A program made the translations under genes and the position numbers. Below, in pieces: positions 18,572 to 27,987 of a DNA stretch of 64,000 bases. Position 1 is the first letter of the stretch; the number at the start of each line of letters is the position of its first letter. Where the stretch lies: positions 1,568,001 through 1,632,000 of the forward strand of contig CP063163.1 in NCBI GenBank assembly GCA_014960805.1. The letters are read 5' to 3'. The notes below the pieces were generated by a model that was not told the origin of the DNA, did no database searches, and saw only the letters and a list, made by a program, of their open reading frames with translations. The DNA is from Cytobacillus suaedae. GTDB taxonomy: Bacteria > Bacillota > Bacilli > Bacillales > Bacillaceae_L.

Positions 18572-18749
18572 GATTTTATCACCTCGAAACTCAGTATAAA
18601 CAAGGAAGGTTAAAATACGAGGTTTATAAAGTTTAAGTTTTGTTTAAATCTGGCATCAGTTTTGATTAAACTTGGAAAATTATGTTTTCAAATGATAGCA
18701 GATTGTTTACGATAAGGTTGAAAGATAAATAACTGGAGCTGAGAGAAAA

Positions 18750-19421
18750 TTGAAAAGCATTCTATATATAGAAGATGAAAAAGATATTGGCGCATGGGTA
18801 AAAGAAGAATTAGAGTCCAATGGATATGAAGTTACCTGGTTAACGTCTGGGGATGGAGCAATGGAACATCTAGAAAGTACCGATCTTATCATACTAGATG
18901 TAATGCTTCCTGGATTAGATGGATTCTCATTGGGACAGCGTTTTAAGCGTGAATACCCAGAGACTCCTATTTTAATGCTTTCAGCAAGAATAGCAGTAGA
19001 AGACAAGGTACAAGGGTTAACCTTTGCAGATGATTATGTGACTAAACCATTCCACCCAAAAGAGATTATCGCAAGACTTGAGGTACTTTTAAGAAGATAT
19101 AACAAGTATCAGGAAAAGACGGTGCGCTTGAGGCATCTTGAGGTTAATTTGGAAGAAAACCGTATTCTTGATACACGGACAGATGAGGAGATTATCCTAA
19201 CTGGAAAACAGTATCATATTTTCTTTTATCTTTTAAAACACTTGAATCAAATATTAACGAAAGAACAAATTTATGAGGGGATATGGAATGAGTCCTTGAT
19301 TGAAGGGGACAAGTCATTGATGGTCCATATCAGACATTTACGAGAAAAAATCGAAATTGATCCGAGTAATCCAACAATCCTTGAAACAATACGTGGAATA
19401 GGGTATAGGGTGAAAAAATGA
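18750..19421 (+). CDS. OmpR-family response regulator
   Basis: 223 aa: receiver domain (about 3-112) with phosphoacceptor Asp50 in 'LIILDVMLPG', acidic pair near residues 8-9 and Lys in 'TKPF'; winged-helix DNA-binding domain (about 128-222) ending 'TIRGIGYRVKK'. Start is TTG at 18750 with GGAG about 11 nt upstream. The kinase gene overlaps its stop by 4 bp. Probable regulator of the divergent ABC exporter. Confidence 0.93.
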   Translation: MKSILYIEDEKDIGAWVKEELESNGYEVTWLTSGDGAMEHLESTDLIILDVMLPGLDGFSLGQRFKREYPETPILMLSARIAVEDKVQGLTFADDYVTKPFHPKEIIARLEVLLRRYNKYQEKTVRLRHLEVNLEENRILDTRTDEEIILTGKQYHIFFYLLKHLNQILTKEQIYEGIWNESLIEGDKSLMVHIRHLREKIEIDPSNPTILETIRGIGYRVKK

Positions 19422-20773
19422 AGTTGAAAATGTCGCTGCAAACCAAATATCTTTTATTAATTATTGGAGCAATTTTAGCCATTCCTTTCCTACTTACGAT
19501 TTTATCGATGATTGTATTTCTACCTTTTGTCTATGTATCTCAAGATGAATATGGACATGTTTATCAGGCAAATGAACTTGAAAGCATGTGGCATGAAGAA
19601 GCTAAACAGTTAAAGGGAAAAGGGGAAGAGGAGATTAACCAAACGTTATTACATGTAAAGGATCAGTATAAAGAAGCGGGTATGTTTTGGGTTAATCAGG
19701 TTGGTTTTACACAGGAGGTAATTGACCCATTTGGAACAATTCCTGAAAAATGGTCAGCTTCAGATAGCATTTCTTTTATGAAAAAAAGCTTTGGTGGAGA
19801 TCCGTTTACAGTCGTTGCTTTTATAGGGGAAGACAGAAATCAAGGTTTTATGGTTTTTCAAATGCCAAAAAAGTATATGGAACCACCGTTAATTCGATTT
19901 CAAGATAAATACAACCATCTTTATATACTTACATTTGTGATATTAATTACCCTTTTCTTGTTTATATCTTGGCTATTTTTTAAAGGAATTCGAAAACGAC
20001 TTGTTCGTCTTCAGGAAGCAATGATTCCTACTAATTCATTAATACCTAATCCTATTAAAATCTCTAAAGAAGATGAAATAGGAAGATTAGAAGAGTCATT
20101 TAATAATATGGTATCTGCACTACAAGAAAGTAGGGAAAAAGAGCAAAAAGAGTTAAAACTGAGACAGCAGCTTATCGCTAACCTGTCACATGATTTAAGG
20201 ACCCCTTTAACAGTATTGCGGGGTAATCTATATAGTTTGAGAAAAGAAATTCAATCTGAAAAATCGATAGAGCTAGTTGAAACGATGGATGACAAAATTA
20301 GTTATGTTGCTGATTTAATTGAAAATCTCTTATCATACACATTACTATCTTCTGGAAAGTACCCATACGAACCCCAGCAACTAAATATTGTTCGATTGGT
20401 ACGAAACCATCTTGCTACCTGGTATTCAGTTTTGGAAGAAGAAGGATTCGAGGTTGATATAGACTTACCTGAACAAGCTCTATATTGGGAAGTAGATGAA
20501 AAGTGGCTGAAACGAATTATAGATAACCTCCTTCAAAATGTGTTGAGGCATGCCAGAAGCGGCAAATTTGTCCGAATCGCTATACAAGAAGGGACTCTTA
20601 TTGTAGAAGATCGAGGACCTGGAATGGACGGAGCTACAAATGAAACAAAAGGTTCTGGAATAGGACTAACGATTATTTCGATGATGACAAGGGAAATGAA
20701 CATTAAATGGAAGATGGAATCGAGTGAGGAAGGATTGAAGATGACTTTTTCATCAAAGGGGAAAGGCAGTTAA
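19418..20773 (+). CDS. Sensor histidine kinase
   Basis: 451 aa: N-terminal TM helix (about 11-37), extracytoplasmic sensor of about 130 residues, second TM helix (about 168-188), HAMP linker, DHp domain with phosphoacceptor His258 in 'NLSHDLRTPLTVL', then ATPase with N-box 'DNLLQNVLRHA', 'DRGPGMDG' and 'GSGIGLTI'. Partner of the response regulator at 18750 (overlap ATGA). Presence of a sizeable extracellular sensor differs from the intramembrane BceS type. Ligand unknown; a membrane-active peptide is the inference from the neighbouring exporter. Confidence 0.92.
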   Translation: MKLKMSLQTKYLLLIIGAILAIPFLLTILSMIVFLPFVYVSQDEYGHVYQANELESMWHEEAKQLKGKGEEEINQTLLHVKDQYKEAGMFWVNQVGFTQEVIDPFGTIPEKWSASDSISFMKKSFGGDPFTVVAFIGEDRNQGFMVFQMPKKYMEPPLIRFQDKYNHLYILTFVILITLFLFISWLFFKGIRKRLVRLQEAMIPTNSLIPNPIKISKEDEIGRLEESFNNMVSALQESREKEQKELKLRQQLIANLSHDLRTPLTVLRGNLYSLRKEIQSEKSIELVETMDDKISYVADLIENLLSYTLLSSGKYPYEPQQLNIVRLVRNHLATWYSVLEEEGFEVDIDLPEQALYWEVDEKWLKRIIDNLLQNVLRHARSGKFVRIAIQEGTLIVEDRGPGMDGATNETKGSGIGLTIISMMTREMNIKWKMESSEEGLKMTFSSKGKGS

Positions 20774-20828
20774 GTAAGAACTTTCTAACGAAACCATTTT
20801 GATTTTAAACGTATAGTAGGTGGAAATT

Positions 20829-21329
20829 GTGAAAAAAGGGATTTTGTTTACGATAGGCTATTGTGTCTTCATACTATTGGCAGCTGGAATAGGATTTTAT
20901 TATTCTAGTGACAACACCCCGGAAGGTACGTTGACTAACGAAGCAAAACAAAATGAAGTCAAACAAGCCTTCAGTGAAGCGTTAAAGGCAGATGAAGAAA
21001 GAATTGAGAAGAAGAAGGAGTCGGAAGACCCGGACAAGTGGACTCCTTCACCAGGGTTCGTACTGACTGCCGTTTCGATTGGGGCGATTGCAGATATTGT
21101 TATTGTTATATTGTGGGCACGTCATGAAAATAGGAAGAGAGAGATAGAGGATGGAACCAATCTAACCAGAAAAAAGAGATTAACAGATTCAAATCTGTTT
21201 TGGTGGGTAATAGGTTTAGGGATTGTAAGGAAAAGAAATGATAAATTAATTGTGGACTGGAAGTATGTTTTAGCTTATATAATCCTAGGTTTACTTTTAA
21301 AAGTCTGGTTAACAAAAGAACTGTTCTAA
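20829..21329 (+). CDS. Hypothetical membrane protein
   Basis: 166 aa with three hydrophobic helices: N-terminal (about 4-22), central (about 77-97) and C-terminal (about 145-162), separated by charged, Glu/Lys-rich loops. No family recognised. The GTG at 20829 is preferred because AGGTGG lies 5 nt upstream; GTG 20820 overlaps that site. It follows the histidine kinase by 55 bp and may be cotranscribed with it. Confidence 0.65.
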   Translation: MKKGILFTIGYCVFILLAAGIGFYYSSDNTPEGTLTNEAKQNEVKQAFSEALKADEERIEKKKESEDPDKWTPSPGFVLTAVSIGAIADIVIVILWARHENRKREIEDGTNLTRKKRLTDSNLFWWVIGLGIVRKRNDKLIVDWKYVLAYIILGLLLKVWLTKELF

Positions 21330-21380
21330 GAAGAGAATATAAAACTGGGTTAAATATGATTATAGCTAACTGGAGTTGTG

Positions 21381-22406
21381 ATGATGAAAGATTTAGTAGG
21401 AAAACATTATAAGTTAAAGCCTAAACACTTGGTTGCAGTAGGTGTTACTCAAAATGGAGAGAGAACATACTTTGGTATGAGCAGCGATGGAGAGCTTAGG
21501 GATGTTGGTCATTTAGTATTTGAGGTTGGGTCAGTTACAAAAGTCTTTACTACGATTTTATTTATGCATTTTGTAAGGCTTGGGAAGGTAGGGTTACATG
21601 ATAAATTAAATACCTATATCCCTAAAATGATAGATTCAGATATTACGCTATACCAATTGGCAACTCATACCTCTGGACTTCCAAGAGATGCAAACAATAT
21701 GAAGTTGAAATGGAAGAATCGTCATAACCCATTTAAAGAATTCCAATTGGAAGATGCGTATTCCTTTATGGAAAATTATAAATCAAAAAAGAAAGGTATA
21801 GCTCATAAGCCACGCTATTCTAATATTGGAATGGCCATGTTAGGTAATGTGCTAGCATCTGTAGAGGAATTGTCTTATGAAGATTCACTAAAAAAGTATA
21901 TTTTTGAACCATTACAAATGAATGATACCTTTATTACGTTTGATCAAAATAAAACTATACAAGAAGTAAAGGCACCTATTAATCTAAAAGACTATTATCC
22001 TCGTCTTGAGTTGTATGGGGATGCACCGGCTGGAGCAATTAAATCAACGATACAGGATATGTTACGATTCCTTGAAGCTAACATGGGATTGTTCGAACAC
22101 CCGCTGTATGAAGACATGATGCTAAGCCATCAAAATCAAAATCTAGCTCCGTTAAATAAAGATGTCATGATGGGGATTGGGTGGATGATTTCACTATACG
22201 GCACTAAGAAAAAAGAAATAATTACACATGGTGGAACTACCTTGGGCTTTAAAACTCATATCGGTTTTTCAAAAGAGCATAAGATTGGAGTTGTAGTGTT
22301 TGATAATATTCATATTGGTTTTCTTAGTCTGATACGGATGTTAATCAAAAGAGAATATACGAAAGTGGAGTCTTTAGCGGAAATGGTATATGACAAACAC
22401 CTGTGA
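21381..22406 (+). CDS. Serine hydrolase of the beta-lactamase/penicillin-binding fold
   Basis: About 341 aa, class C beta-lactamase-like family. Catalytic motifs are present: SxxK as Ser51-Val-Thr-Lys54, YxN as Tyr145-Ser-Asn and the third motif HGG ('THGGTT', near residue 283). There is no signal peptide, so it is probably a cytoplasmic esterase or peptidase rather than a secreted beta-lactamase. Start ambiguous between ATG 21381 and ATG 21384 (GGAG at 21372). Followed by a strong terminator. Confidence 0.87.
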   Translation: MMKDLVGKHYKLKPKHLVAVGVTQNGERTYFGMSSDGELRDVGHLVFEVGSVTKVFTTILFMHFVRLGKVGLHDKLNTYIPKMIDSDITLYQLATHTSGLPRDANNMKLKWKNRHNPFKEFQLEDAYSFMENYKSKKKGIAHKPRYSNIGMAMLGNVLASVEELSYEDSLKKYIFEPLQMNDTFITFDQNKTIQEVKAPINLKDYYPRLELYGDAPAGAIKSTIQDMLRFLEANMGLFEHPLYEDMMLSHQNQNLAPLNKDVMMGIGWMISLYGTKKKEIITHGGTTLGFKTHIGFSKEHKIGVVVFDNIHIGFLSLIRMLIKREYTKVESLAEMVYDKHL

Positions 22407-22493
22407 GTGGGTGGGAGAAATGCTAACTATGCAAGGTAGGTAAGGAAGTTGATTTAACGAAAGTATCTAATTACTTAGAATGTACTCATCAAA

Positions 22494-22524
22494 AGAGGTG
22501 GATAAAGATCCACCTCTTTTTCCT
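22494..22524. terminator. Convergent terminator
   Basis: AGAGGTGGAT...ATCCACCTCT hairpin followed by TTTT; between the serine hydrolase (+) and the GNAT at 22527 (-). Confidence 0.85.
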
Positions 22525-22526
22525 AT

Positions 22527-23459
22527 TTAAATCATTTTTTGGAACGCTGCAACTTTAAATACAGTCTTAAAGCCTGCTTGTTCATAAAGAAGATTAGCTT
22601 TTGTTAAACTATTAGAATCAACAGAAATTAATACTGTTTTATTTCCACGTTGATAGGATTCTCTAAATACGGTATTAATAAGTGACAAACCAATTCCATG
22701 TTTTCTCCAAGGACGTTTTACTCCTAATCGGTCAACGTAGATATGTTCACCATCAAATAGTTTACAAATAATAAATCCAACAAGTTCATCACCAGCATAG
22801 GCAACAAACCATAATGTTTGATCATAGTTTGCTGTACTCTTTTGCTTTATCCACTCGTCATAGGGTTGAGGTGAAAAATCTCTTGTATCTTTGAATGTTT
22901 CCTGATGGGTTGCATGAAGGCGAACGGCATCTAGTTCATGCTGATACGGACGTATAGTAATATCTTGTGGGAGAGAAACAGATTCTGGCATCGTATCCAT
23001 ATCAATTCTCATCCGTTGATAAAGTCTATTAAATTGGTAGTCTCTTGATTCTAAAAGGTTAATTGCATTGGTATTGGTAGCTGGAATTACATTATCTAAT
23101 TTAAGAGATTTCTCTTTTATACTTCTAATTTCCTTTGCACGAATATCAATTAATTCTAGTAAGCTCGTTCCGATTCCCTTGCCTTTAAATTGTGGATGAA
23201 CAAAGGCGCTGGAGTAAAGACTATCTTCTCCGGATTCCTCAATAAATCCGTACCCTACAATATGTTTTGAATCTTTTAACTCAATGATCCAAACATTTTT
23301 GTTTATCGGTAGCTCGTTCCATAAATCAATAACATCCTGTATTTCTATATCGGGAAATCCAAATTCATCAATATCTACAATAGATACAAAATCAGTAACA
23401 GCAGAAGCATCCTCCATTATAGGGGACCTCACAGCAAAATCTTCAAGTAATGTTTTCAA
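22527..23459 (-). CDS. Tandem-GNAT acetyltransferase
   Basis: 310 aa containing two GNAT domains: the first (about 5-150) with acetyl-CoA loop 'HPQFKGKGIGTSLLE', the second (about 160-310) with 'RPWRKHGIGLSLIN' and the typical 'NxxxxxLYEQAGFK' end. Proteins with this layout resemble mycothiol-synthase-like double GNATs. The start is a TTG at 23459 with GAGAGGAG 8 nt upstream. Substrate unknown. Confidence 0.85.
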   Translation of the reverse strand: MKTLLEDFAVRSPIMEDASAVTDFVSIVDIDEFGFPDIEIQDVIDLWNELPINKNVWIIELKDSKHIVGYGFIEESGEDSLYSSAFVHPQFKGKGIGTSLLELIDIRAKEIRSIKEKSLKLDNVIPATNTNAINLLESRDYQFNRLYQRMRIDMDTMPESVSLPQDITIRPYQHELDAVRLHATHQETFKDTRDFSPQPYDEWIKQKSTANYDQTLWFVAYAGDELVGFIICKLFDGEHIYVDRLGVKRPWRKHGIGLSLINTVFRESYQRGNKTVLISVDSNSLTKANLLYEQAGFKTVFKVAAFQKMI

Positions 23460-23483
23460 ATTGTTTTCTCCTCTCAAAAAAAA

Positions 23484-23508
23484 AATCGTAAATGCCTATT
23501 TACGATTT
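23484..23508. repeat. Perfect hairpin upstream of the GNAT gene
   Basis: AATCGTAAAT/ATTTACGATT inverted repeat with a 4-5 nt loop, flanked on the left by an A9 run. On the minus strand it is followed by T-rich sequence, so it could attenuate entry into 22527-23459. Confidence 0.5.
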
Positions 23509-23588
23509 GAAGACGGAGATTATAGGTGCACATAAATAAGGTAGTAACCTATTTAGGTTAACCTTCTTATTAACATGCGTAATCAGTA

Positions 23589-23717
23589 TCATTTTAAGTA
23601 ACCTGCCTGAGGCATCCCTAAAAAAGACAAAGTAATCCCGTGCTCTTCAAAAAGTAGAGTTGCATTCTTGTTTTGACACATAACAAGCAAATGGGGAATT
23701 ACTTTTTCATCATCAAT
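23589..23717 (-). other. Possible small gene with ATT start, or decayed gene
   Basis: A 42-codon frame reads IDDEKVIPHLLVMCQNKN... to a TGA at 23589. AAAGGAGG stands exactly 7 nt before an ATT codon at 23717, which is in this frame, whereas the nearby TTG/ATG codons are in another frame that stops after six codons. Either an unusual ATT start or a one-base frameshift at the start codon. No homologue recognised. Confidence 0.35.
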
Positions 23718-23793
23718 CGGGAAACCTCCTTTAGTTTGTTAAGTTAATAATAGGTTAACAACACCAAAACTGTCAATCCTTTACATAGTTTAT

Positions 23794-24885
23794 TTAAGAA
23801 TTTAGATTATACAAATGTACTTTATTTCTACCTGCATTTTTGGCAGTATATAAAGCTTGGTCAGCTTCTTCAATTAGTGTATCAAGACCTTTGTCTGAAG
23901 AAGTCGTGCTAATACCAATTGATATGGTTATTTGGCCATTGGGTTGAAGTTCTTCTCCATAAAATGGGTAGGTTTCTACAAGCTTGCGAAACCTATCAGC
24001 AATACCAAAACTTTTTGTACTTGTTACATTTGTAAAACAAATAATGAATTCCTCACCACCGTACCTTGCAAATACATCTTCACGTCTCATACTATCTCTT
24101 AAGAGTTGGCCAATTGTTCGGAGTGCGGCGTCGCCAGCTGGATGACCATGGGTATCATTATAGTTTTTAAAGTAATCAACATCGAACATCGCAATCACAA
24201 ATGGAGTCTTTTGTTCATTCAGAATTTTTACCTTCGATTTAAAATAACGAAGATTATACAAGTTTGTCATATTGTCATGTCTAGAATGGAATTCCAATTC
24301 TTTTTTATGCAATAGATTCCGATTTACATCGTTGTTAATTAAACCAATAACAAGTAGACCTACTGCCTCAAAACCGATCATTAATAGGGTGGTCATTAGT
24401 GTTGCGGGAGTTGTCCAAACCATGAGTAACGACCTGATAATTCCATAAGCGACAAACCCGATTAACATATGTTTAATATGTAGTATGGTTAAAGGTGGAT
24501 TGAATGCCTTTCTTCTATGAAAAAGGGAACCTATGAGGAAAGGAAGAAGTATTCCTTGCGTTATCCCTTGCAATACAGTTGGTCCAGCTAACTCAAACCG
24601 ATACCAAGAAGGCAAAATAGTGGCGATAAGACCAAGTTTCCATCCACCTAAATAAGAAATAAAATAGATGGGTATTCCCCTTAAATCAATACGCATTCCT
24701 TCGTATAACAATGGATGGTGCATGATCCATATACTTAATAAACTGATAACTAGTGAAACAATCCAAAGGATGTTATCAATTTGTTTTAATCGAATGATTA
24801 AGTACTCTTTAAATTTTAAAGCAACATACATAAATGAGATAATTAATGTGATATTGGCAATAAATATATTTAATACTTCGTGCAT
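23794..24885 (-). CDS. Diguanylate cyclase, 5TMR-LYT sensor plus GGDEF
   Basis: 363 aa. Residues about 1-185 are membrane helices of the LytS/YhcK (5TMR-LYT) type, with 'GMRIDLRGIPIYFISYLGGW' and 'PTVLQGITQGILLP' loops; residues about 195-360 are a GGDEF domain with GGEEF signature and an RRED inhibitory site five residues upstream. Closely follows the B. subtilis DgcK (YhcK) layout. Expected to make c-di-GMP at the membrane. AAGGAG precedes the ATG. Confidence 0.9.
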   Translation of the reverse strand: MHEVLNIFIANITLIISFMYVALKFKEYLIIRLKQIDNILWIVSLVISLLSIWIMHHPLLYEGMRIDLRGIPIYFISYLGGWKLGLIATILPSWYRFELAGPTVLQGITQGILLPFLIGSLFHRRKAFNPPLTILHIKHMLIGFVAYGIIRSLLMVWTTPATLMTTLLMIGFEAVGLLVIGLINNDVNRNLLHKKELEFHSRHDNMTNLYNLRYFKSKVKILNEQKTPFVIAMFDVDYFKNYNDTHGHPAGDAALRTIGQLLRDSMRREDVFARYGGEEFIICFTNVTSTKSFGIADRFRKLVETYPFYGEELQPNGQITISIGISTTSSDKGLDTLIEEADQALYTAKNAGRNKVHLYNLNS

Positions 24886-25140
24886 GGAATGAGTCTCCTT
24901 AAGAAAAAACTAGAACACTTTTTACTTTGGTGTTAAAAGCTTTGGGTTTTAAAAGTGGAGCCTAAAGTAGTTTAGGCTCTTCGAGAGCAATCGAACTACA
25001 CTCCGATTCATCATAATTTACGTATAAACTGTATCGTTAGCTAAAAACACATATTTTATGTACTAGTTGGTAGGTGAAAAGTTTACATTTTCCGAGAAAA
25101 GAATAGCTTGGGCTTTGTAAGACTAGCTCTTACTACTTTA

Positions 25141-25677
25141 CTAAAATTCCTTTTTACTTCTCAAAACCGTTATAAAGCCATCTAGGATATCATGACTTAC
25201 TTTAAATCCTTTACGTTTGTAGAATTCTAAAGCATTCTTATTGCCGTTGGAGACATAGATAAAATAATCTTCTACATCGTCAAATTGTCTTAGCCAATCC
25301 ATTGATAAATTAAATAACTTCGATCCAATCCCATATTGCCTGTAGTTTTCTTTTATATAAAACTGAGATAAACAACCAACATTTTGAGTACTTACAGAAT
25401 CCATATCAAAAAATGTAGCAAATTCATTTGAATAGACTTCCTTTTGAGAGACATTTGAATACACATATGCAATGACCTCTCCATTGTCCTTTACAACAAC
25501 CGTATAATTATGAATGGCTTTTTTAAACGAAGGGAGGAAACGAGTATCAAAATTCATACTGTCAAATAACTCTGGTTTCACATAAGCTACTGACTTTTGA
25601 AAGTCCATAAGATCATTGCATGACTCTCGTAAAGTTTCAATCTTTTCATCAGGTAATACCTCAAAAGTTAAGTTCAC
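25141..25677 (-). CDS. GNAT family N-acetyltransferase
   Basis: 178 aa; GNAT core with acetyl-CoA loop 'YRQYGIGSKLFNLSM' (about 115-130) preceded by 'QFYIKENYRQ' and the 'NKNALEFYKRKGFKV' motif near the C-terminus. GTG 25677 is preferred: GAGGAG is 8 nt upstream, while GTG 25686 overlaps that site. Monocistronic. The 255-bp gap to 24885 contains a GAGCCTAAA/TTTAGGCTC hairpin (about 24957-24980) and no gene I can support. Confidence 0.85.
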   Translation of the reverse strand: MNLTFEVLPDEKIETLRESCNDLMDFQKSVAYVKPELFDSMNFDTRFLPSFKKAIHNYTVVVKDNGEVIAYVYSNVSQKEVYSNEFATFFDMDSVSTQNVGCLSQFYIKENYRQYGIGSKLFNLSMDWLRQFDDVEDYFIYVSNGNKNALEFYKRKGFKVSHDILDGFITVLRSKKEF

Positions 25678-25827
25678 GATTCTCACTCCTCAGTTATGTA
25701 GGTAGCTTTCTACTCTATTTTTTAATCATAAAGCTGAATTGTAAATACGAAAAGCTATTTTTTCAGAATGAAAAGTAGACAATTGGAGACAAGCATTATC
25801 TCATTCCTACCTCCAACTCATATTGCA

Positions 25828-26286
25828 TTACATAACACGATAATTGGAAAACTGTCCCCAATATTCAACCTTATTATATTCTGAACTAGAAGATAGAAAA
25901 TGGACAATAATGGGTGAGTAATCTAGCCACGGGTAGGCATGGAAGAAGGTTTGATCCCCATAGCGAATGGCTTCTAATGCAAGGGGTAATTCACGCCTGA
26001 AAATGGTATTTCTTATTTTTACAGTATTTTGATCGAATTCACCACCATCAACATATAAATGAATGTAATACATCCATTCCCCATGTACATTCACCCATTC
26101 TCCAAGTACTTCATCTCTCATTGTTATATTAATTTTTTCATAAGCAAATTGTATGCCAATCGTTAAGAATAACTCACCTGTCTCATCTGAATGTGTGAGA
26201 GTGTGCCGACGGTGAAAAGTCGGGAACAGGGGAGTTACTCCATCTTTAAATTCGACTGACAGCTTGCTGGGATTTAACTTGCTCAT
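25828..26286 (-). CDS. Staygreen (SGR) family protein
   Basis: 152 aa resembling bacterial homologues of plant STAY-GREEN: 'KLNPSKLSVEFKDGVT', 'RRHTLTHSDETGELFLTIG', 'RDEVLGEW', 'NTIFRRELPLALEAIRYGDQ' and 'SPIIVHF' are family hallmarks. Plant SGR removes Mg from chlorophyll a; some bacterial relatives show Mg-dechelating activity in vitro, but their cellular role is unknown in non-photosynthetic bacteria. ATG 26286 is favoured by AGGAAG eight bases upstream; GTG 26295 is possible. Confidence 0.85.
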   Translation of the reverse strand: MSKLNPSKLSVEFKDGVTPLFPTFHRRHTLTHSDETGELFLTIGIQFAYEKINITMRDEVLGEWVNVHGEWMYYIHLYVDGGEFDQNTVKIRNTIFRRELPLALEAIRYGDQTFFHAYPWLDYSPIIVHFLSSSSEYNKVEYWGQFSNYRVM

Positions 26287-26380
26287 TCCTATCACTTCCT
26301 ATAATCATGGTCATCCTATCGTATGCGATGGGTGTGTTTTGGTACCCTTGCGACCTGATATAAGTAGTTCTGAAAATCTA

Positions 26381-26770
26381 TTATTTGTTAGTAAATGTCC
26401 AATAATTATTTAATAGAAAATTAACTGCTGGGATAATGAGTACGGTAAATAATTCACCAATCAGATAATGTAAAACGAGAATAGAAACAATCATATACAT
26501 AATGCCCACATTTAAGACGAAACCGATGGATGCTACGACCATGAACTTCACGAACTGTGTATGAGAGTAGGTCCCACCGAAGGTATATCTTTTATTTAGG
26601 ATATAAGAAAAAAGAGTCATAATTATAAAGGAAATCGTTGATGCCAGGACCGGCTCAATGTTAACTTGTTCTACAAAAATAAACATGGATAGAAAATATA
26701 TGGCAACACATAGTAAGCCCACAAGACTATATTTCATGAATTTTTTTATCATAGGTTGACTACTTATCAT
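26381..26770 (-). CDS. GtrA-like membrane protein
   Basis: 129 aa with four transmembrane helices and the GtrA-family pattern 'FMKYSLVGLLCVAIYF...', 'SYILNKRYTF', 'FVKFMVVASIGFVLN' and C-terminal 'NFLLNNYWTF'. GtrA proteins are thought to help translocate lipid-linked sugars during surface polysaccharide or teichoic acid modification. No glycosyltransferase gene is adjacent here, so its partner is elsewhere. AAAGGAA precedes the ATG. Confidence 0.85.
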   Translation of the reverse strand: MISSQPMIKKFMKYSLVGLLCVAIYFLSMFIFVEQVNIEPVLASTISFIIMTLFSYILNKRYTFGGTYSHTQFVKFMVVASIGFVLNVGIMYMIVSILVLHYLIGELFTVLIIPAVNFLLNNYWTFTNK

Positions 26771-26979
26771 AACAAATTCCTTTCACGATAAATCATTAAT
26801 AATTGGTGTAAACCTTTAATATAATAAAGGAAAAATGTGTCGATTTGCAATCTTAAATTTTAGTATGAGTGTATAAAGTTATAACATTTGTAGTCAGGTT
26901 GGTATCATATTATCTAGTCACATCTTCAGCACGATGTCATACAGTAAATTAATTATTTTGATGTGGAGGATGATGATAC

Positions 26980-27987
26980 TTGTCAAAACTGAAAACAACT
27001 ACGTATGAGTGTAAACTCGGTTTACTTCAAACCGAAATAGCGATAAAACAAACGAAGGATTATTTTGAAGCTGAACTGTCTAAAGCCTTAAATCTAATAA
27101 GGGTTTCAGCACCCCTTTTTGTTAAAGAGGGAAAAGGAATTAATGACAATCTAAACGGAAGTGAACGGACTGTCTCTTTTGATGGATTACATTTGAAATC
27201 TGAAAAACTTGAAATTGTCCAATCTCTTGCAAAGTGGAAGAGGATTGCCTTACAAAAATATGGTTTAAAAGTAGGGCAGGGGCTTTGTACAGATATGAAG
27301 GCGATTAGAAGAGATGAAGAACTAGATCATTTGCACTCTTTTTACGTAGAACAATGGGATTGGGAAAAAGTGATATCACCTGAGCAAAGAAACATAAGTA
27401 CTTTAATATCTGAGGTGAAAACGATTTATAAGGTTTTAAAAGATACTGAGAACTATTTATTTGAACATTATCCTGAACTTGAACCAGTTTTGCCAGATAC
27501 AATTCAGTTTATCACTGCTCAGGAGCTTGAGAACCTGTTTCCTACATTAACTCCTAAAGAAAGAGAAGATAAAATTTCAAAGCAGCATGGAGCGGTATTT
27601 ATTATGCAAATCGGAGGCAAACTTCGCTCTGGAGCAAAACATGACGGACGTTCTCCAGATTATGATGATTGGACATTAAATGGAGACCTGATTCTATGGT
27701 ATCCAACCTTAGGGTGCTCTGTTGAGATTTCTTCTATGGGTATCCGTGTTGATGGAAAAATTTTATTACGCCAATTGTTTGTTTCAGGAAATCAAGATAG
27801 ACAAGAACTAGAATACCATCAAATGATTTTACAAAATGCACTACCTACTTCAATAGGGGGAGGCATTGGTCAATCGAGAGTATGCATGTTTTTACTTAAG
27901 AAAGCACACATTGGCGAGGTTCACTCCTCCGTCTGGAATGAGTCTATTTTACAGGAATGCAAAGAGGCGAATATTCCTTTATTGTAA
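26980..27987 (+). CDS. asnA: Aspartate-ammonia ligase (asparagine synthetase A)
   Basis: 335 aa; class II aminoacyl-tRNA-synthetase-like enzyme that makes asparagine from aspartate, ammonia and ATP in the cytoplasm. Diagnostic motifs: 'TTTYECKLGLLQTEIAIK', 'NGSERTVSFD', 'LQKWKRIALQKYG'-like segment, 'LRSGAKHDGRSPDYDDW' region, 'LNGDLILW' and motif 3 'GGGIGQSRVCMFLL'. Length is normal. Start is TTG at 26980 with GGAGG 10 nt upstream. No T-box leader is visible. Many Bacillus use AsnB instead, so presence of AsnA is an accessory trait. Confidence 0.93.
   Translation: MSKLKTTTYECKLGLLQTEIAIKQTKDYFEAELSKALNLIRVSAPLFVKEGKGINDNLNGSERTVSFDGLHLKSEKLEIVQSLAKWKRIALQKYGLKVGQGLCTDMKAIRRDEELDHLHSFYVEQWDWEKVISPEQRNISTLISEVKTIYKVLKDTENYLFEHYPELEPVLPDTIQFITAQELENLFPTLTPKEREDKISKQHGAVFIMQIGGKLRSGAKHDGRSPDYDDWTLNGDLILWYPTLGCSVEISSMGIRVDGKILLRQLFVSGNQDRQELEYHQMILQNALPTSIGGGIGQSRVCMFLLKKAHIGEVHSSVWNESILQECKEANIPLL

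Noticed and set aside
24886..25140. Hairpin-bearing 255-bp gap as a possible sRNA
   Set aside because: Only one GAGCCTAAA/TTTAGGCTC hairpin without a T-run or convincing promoter.
26771..26979. T-box leader for asnA
   Set aside because: No specifier-loop structure, no T-box AGGGTGGNACCGCG-like sequence and no terminator in the leader.
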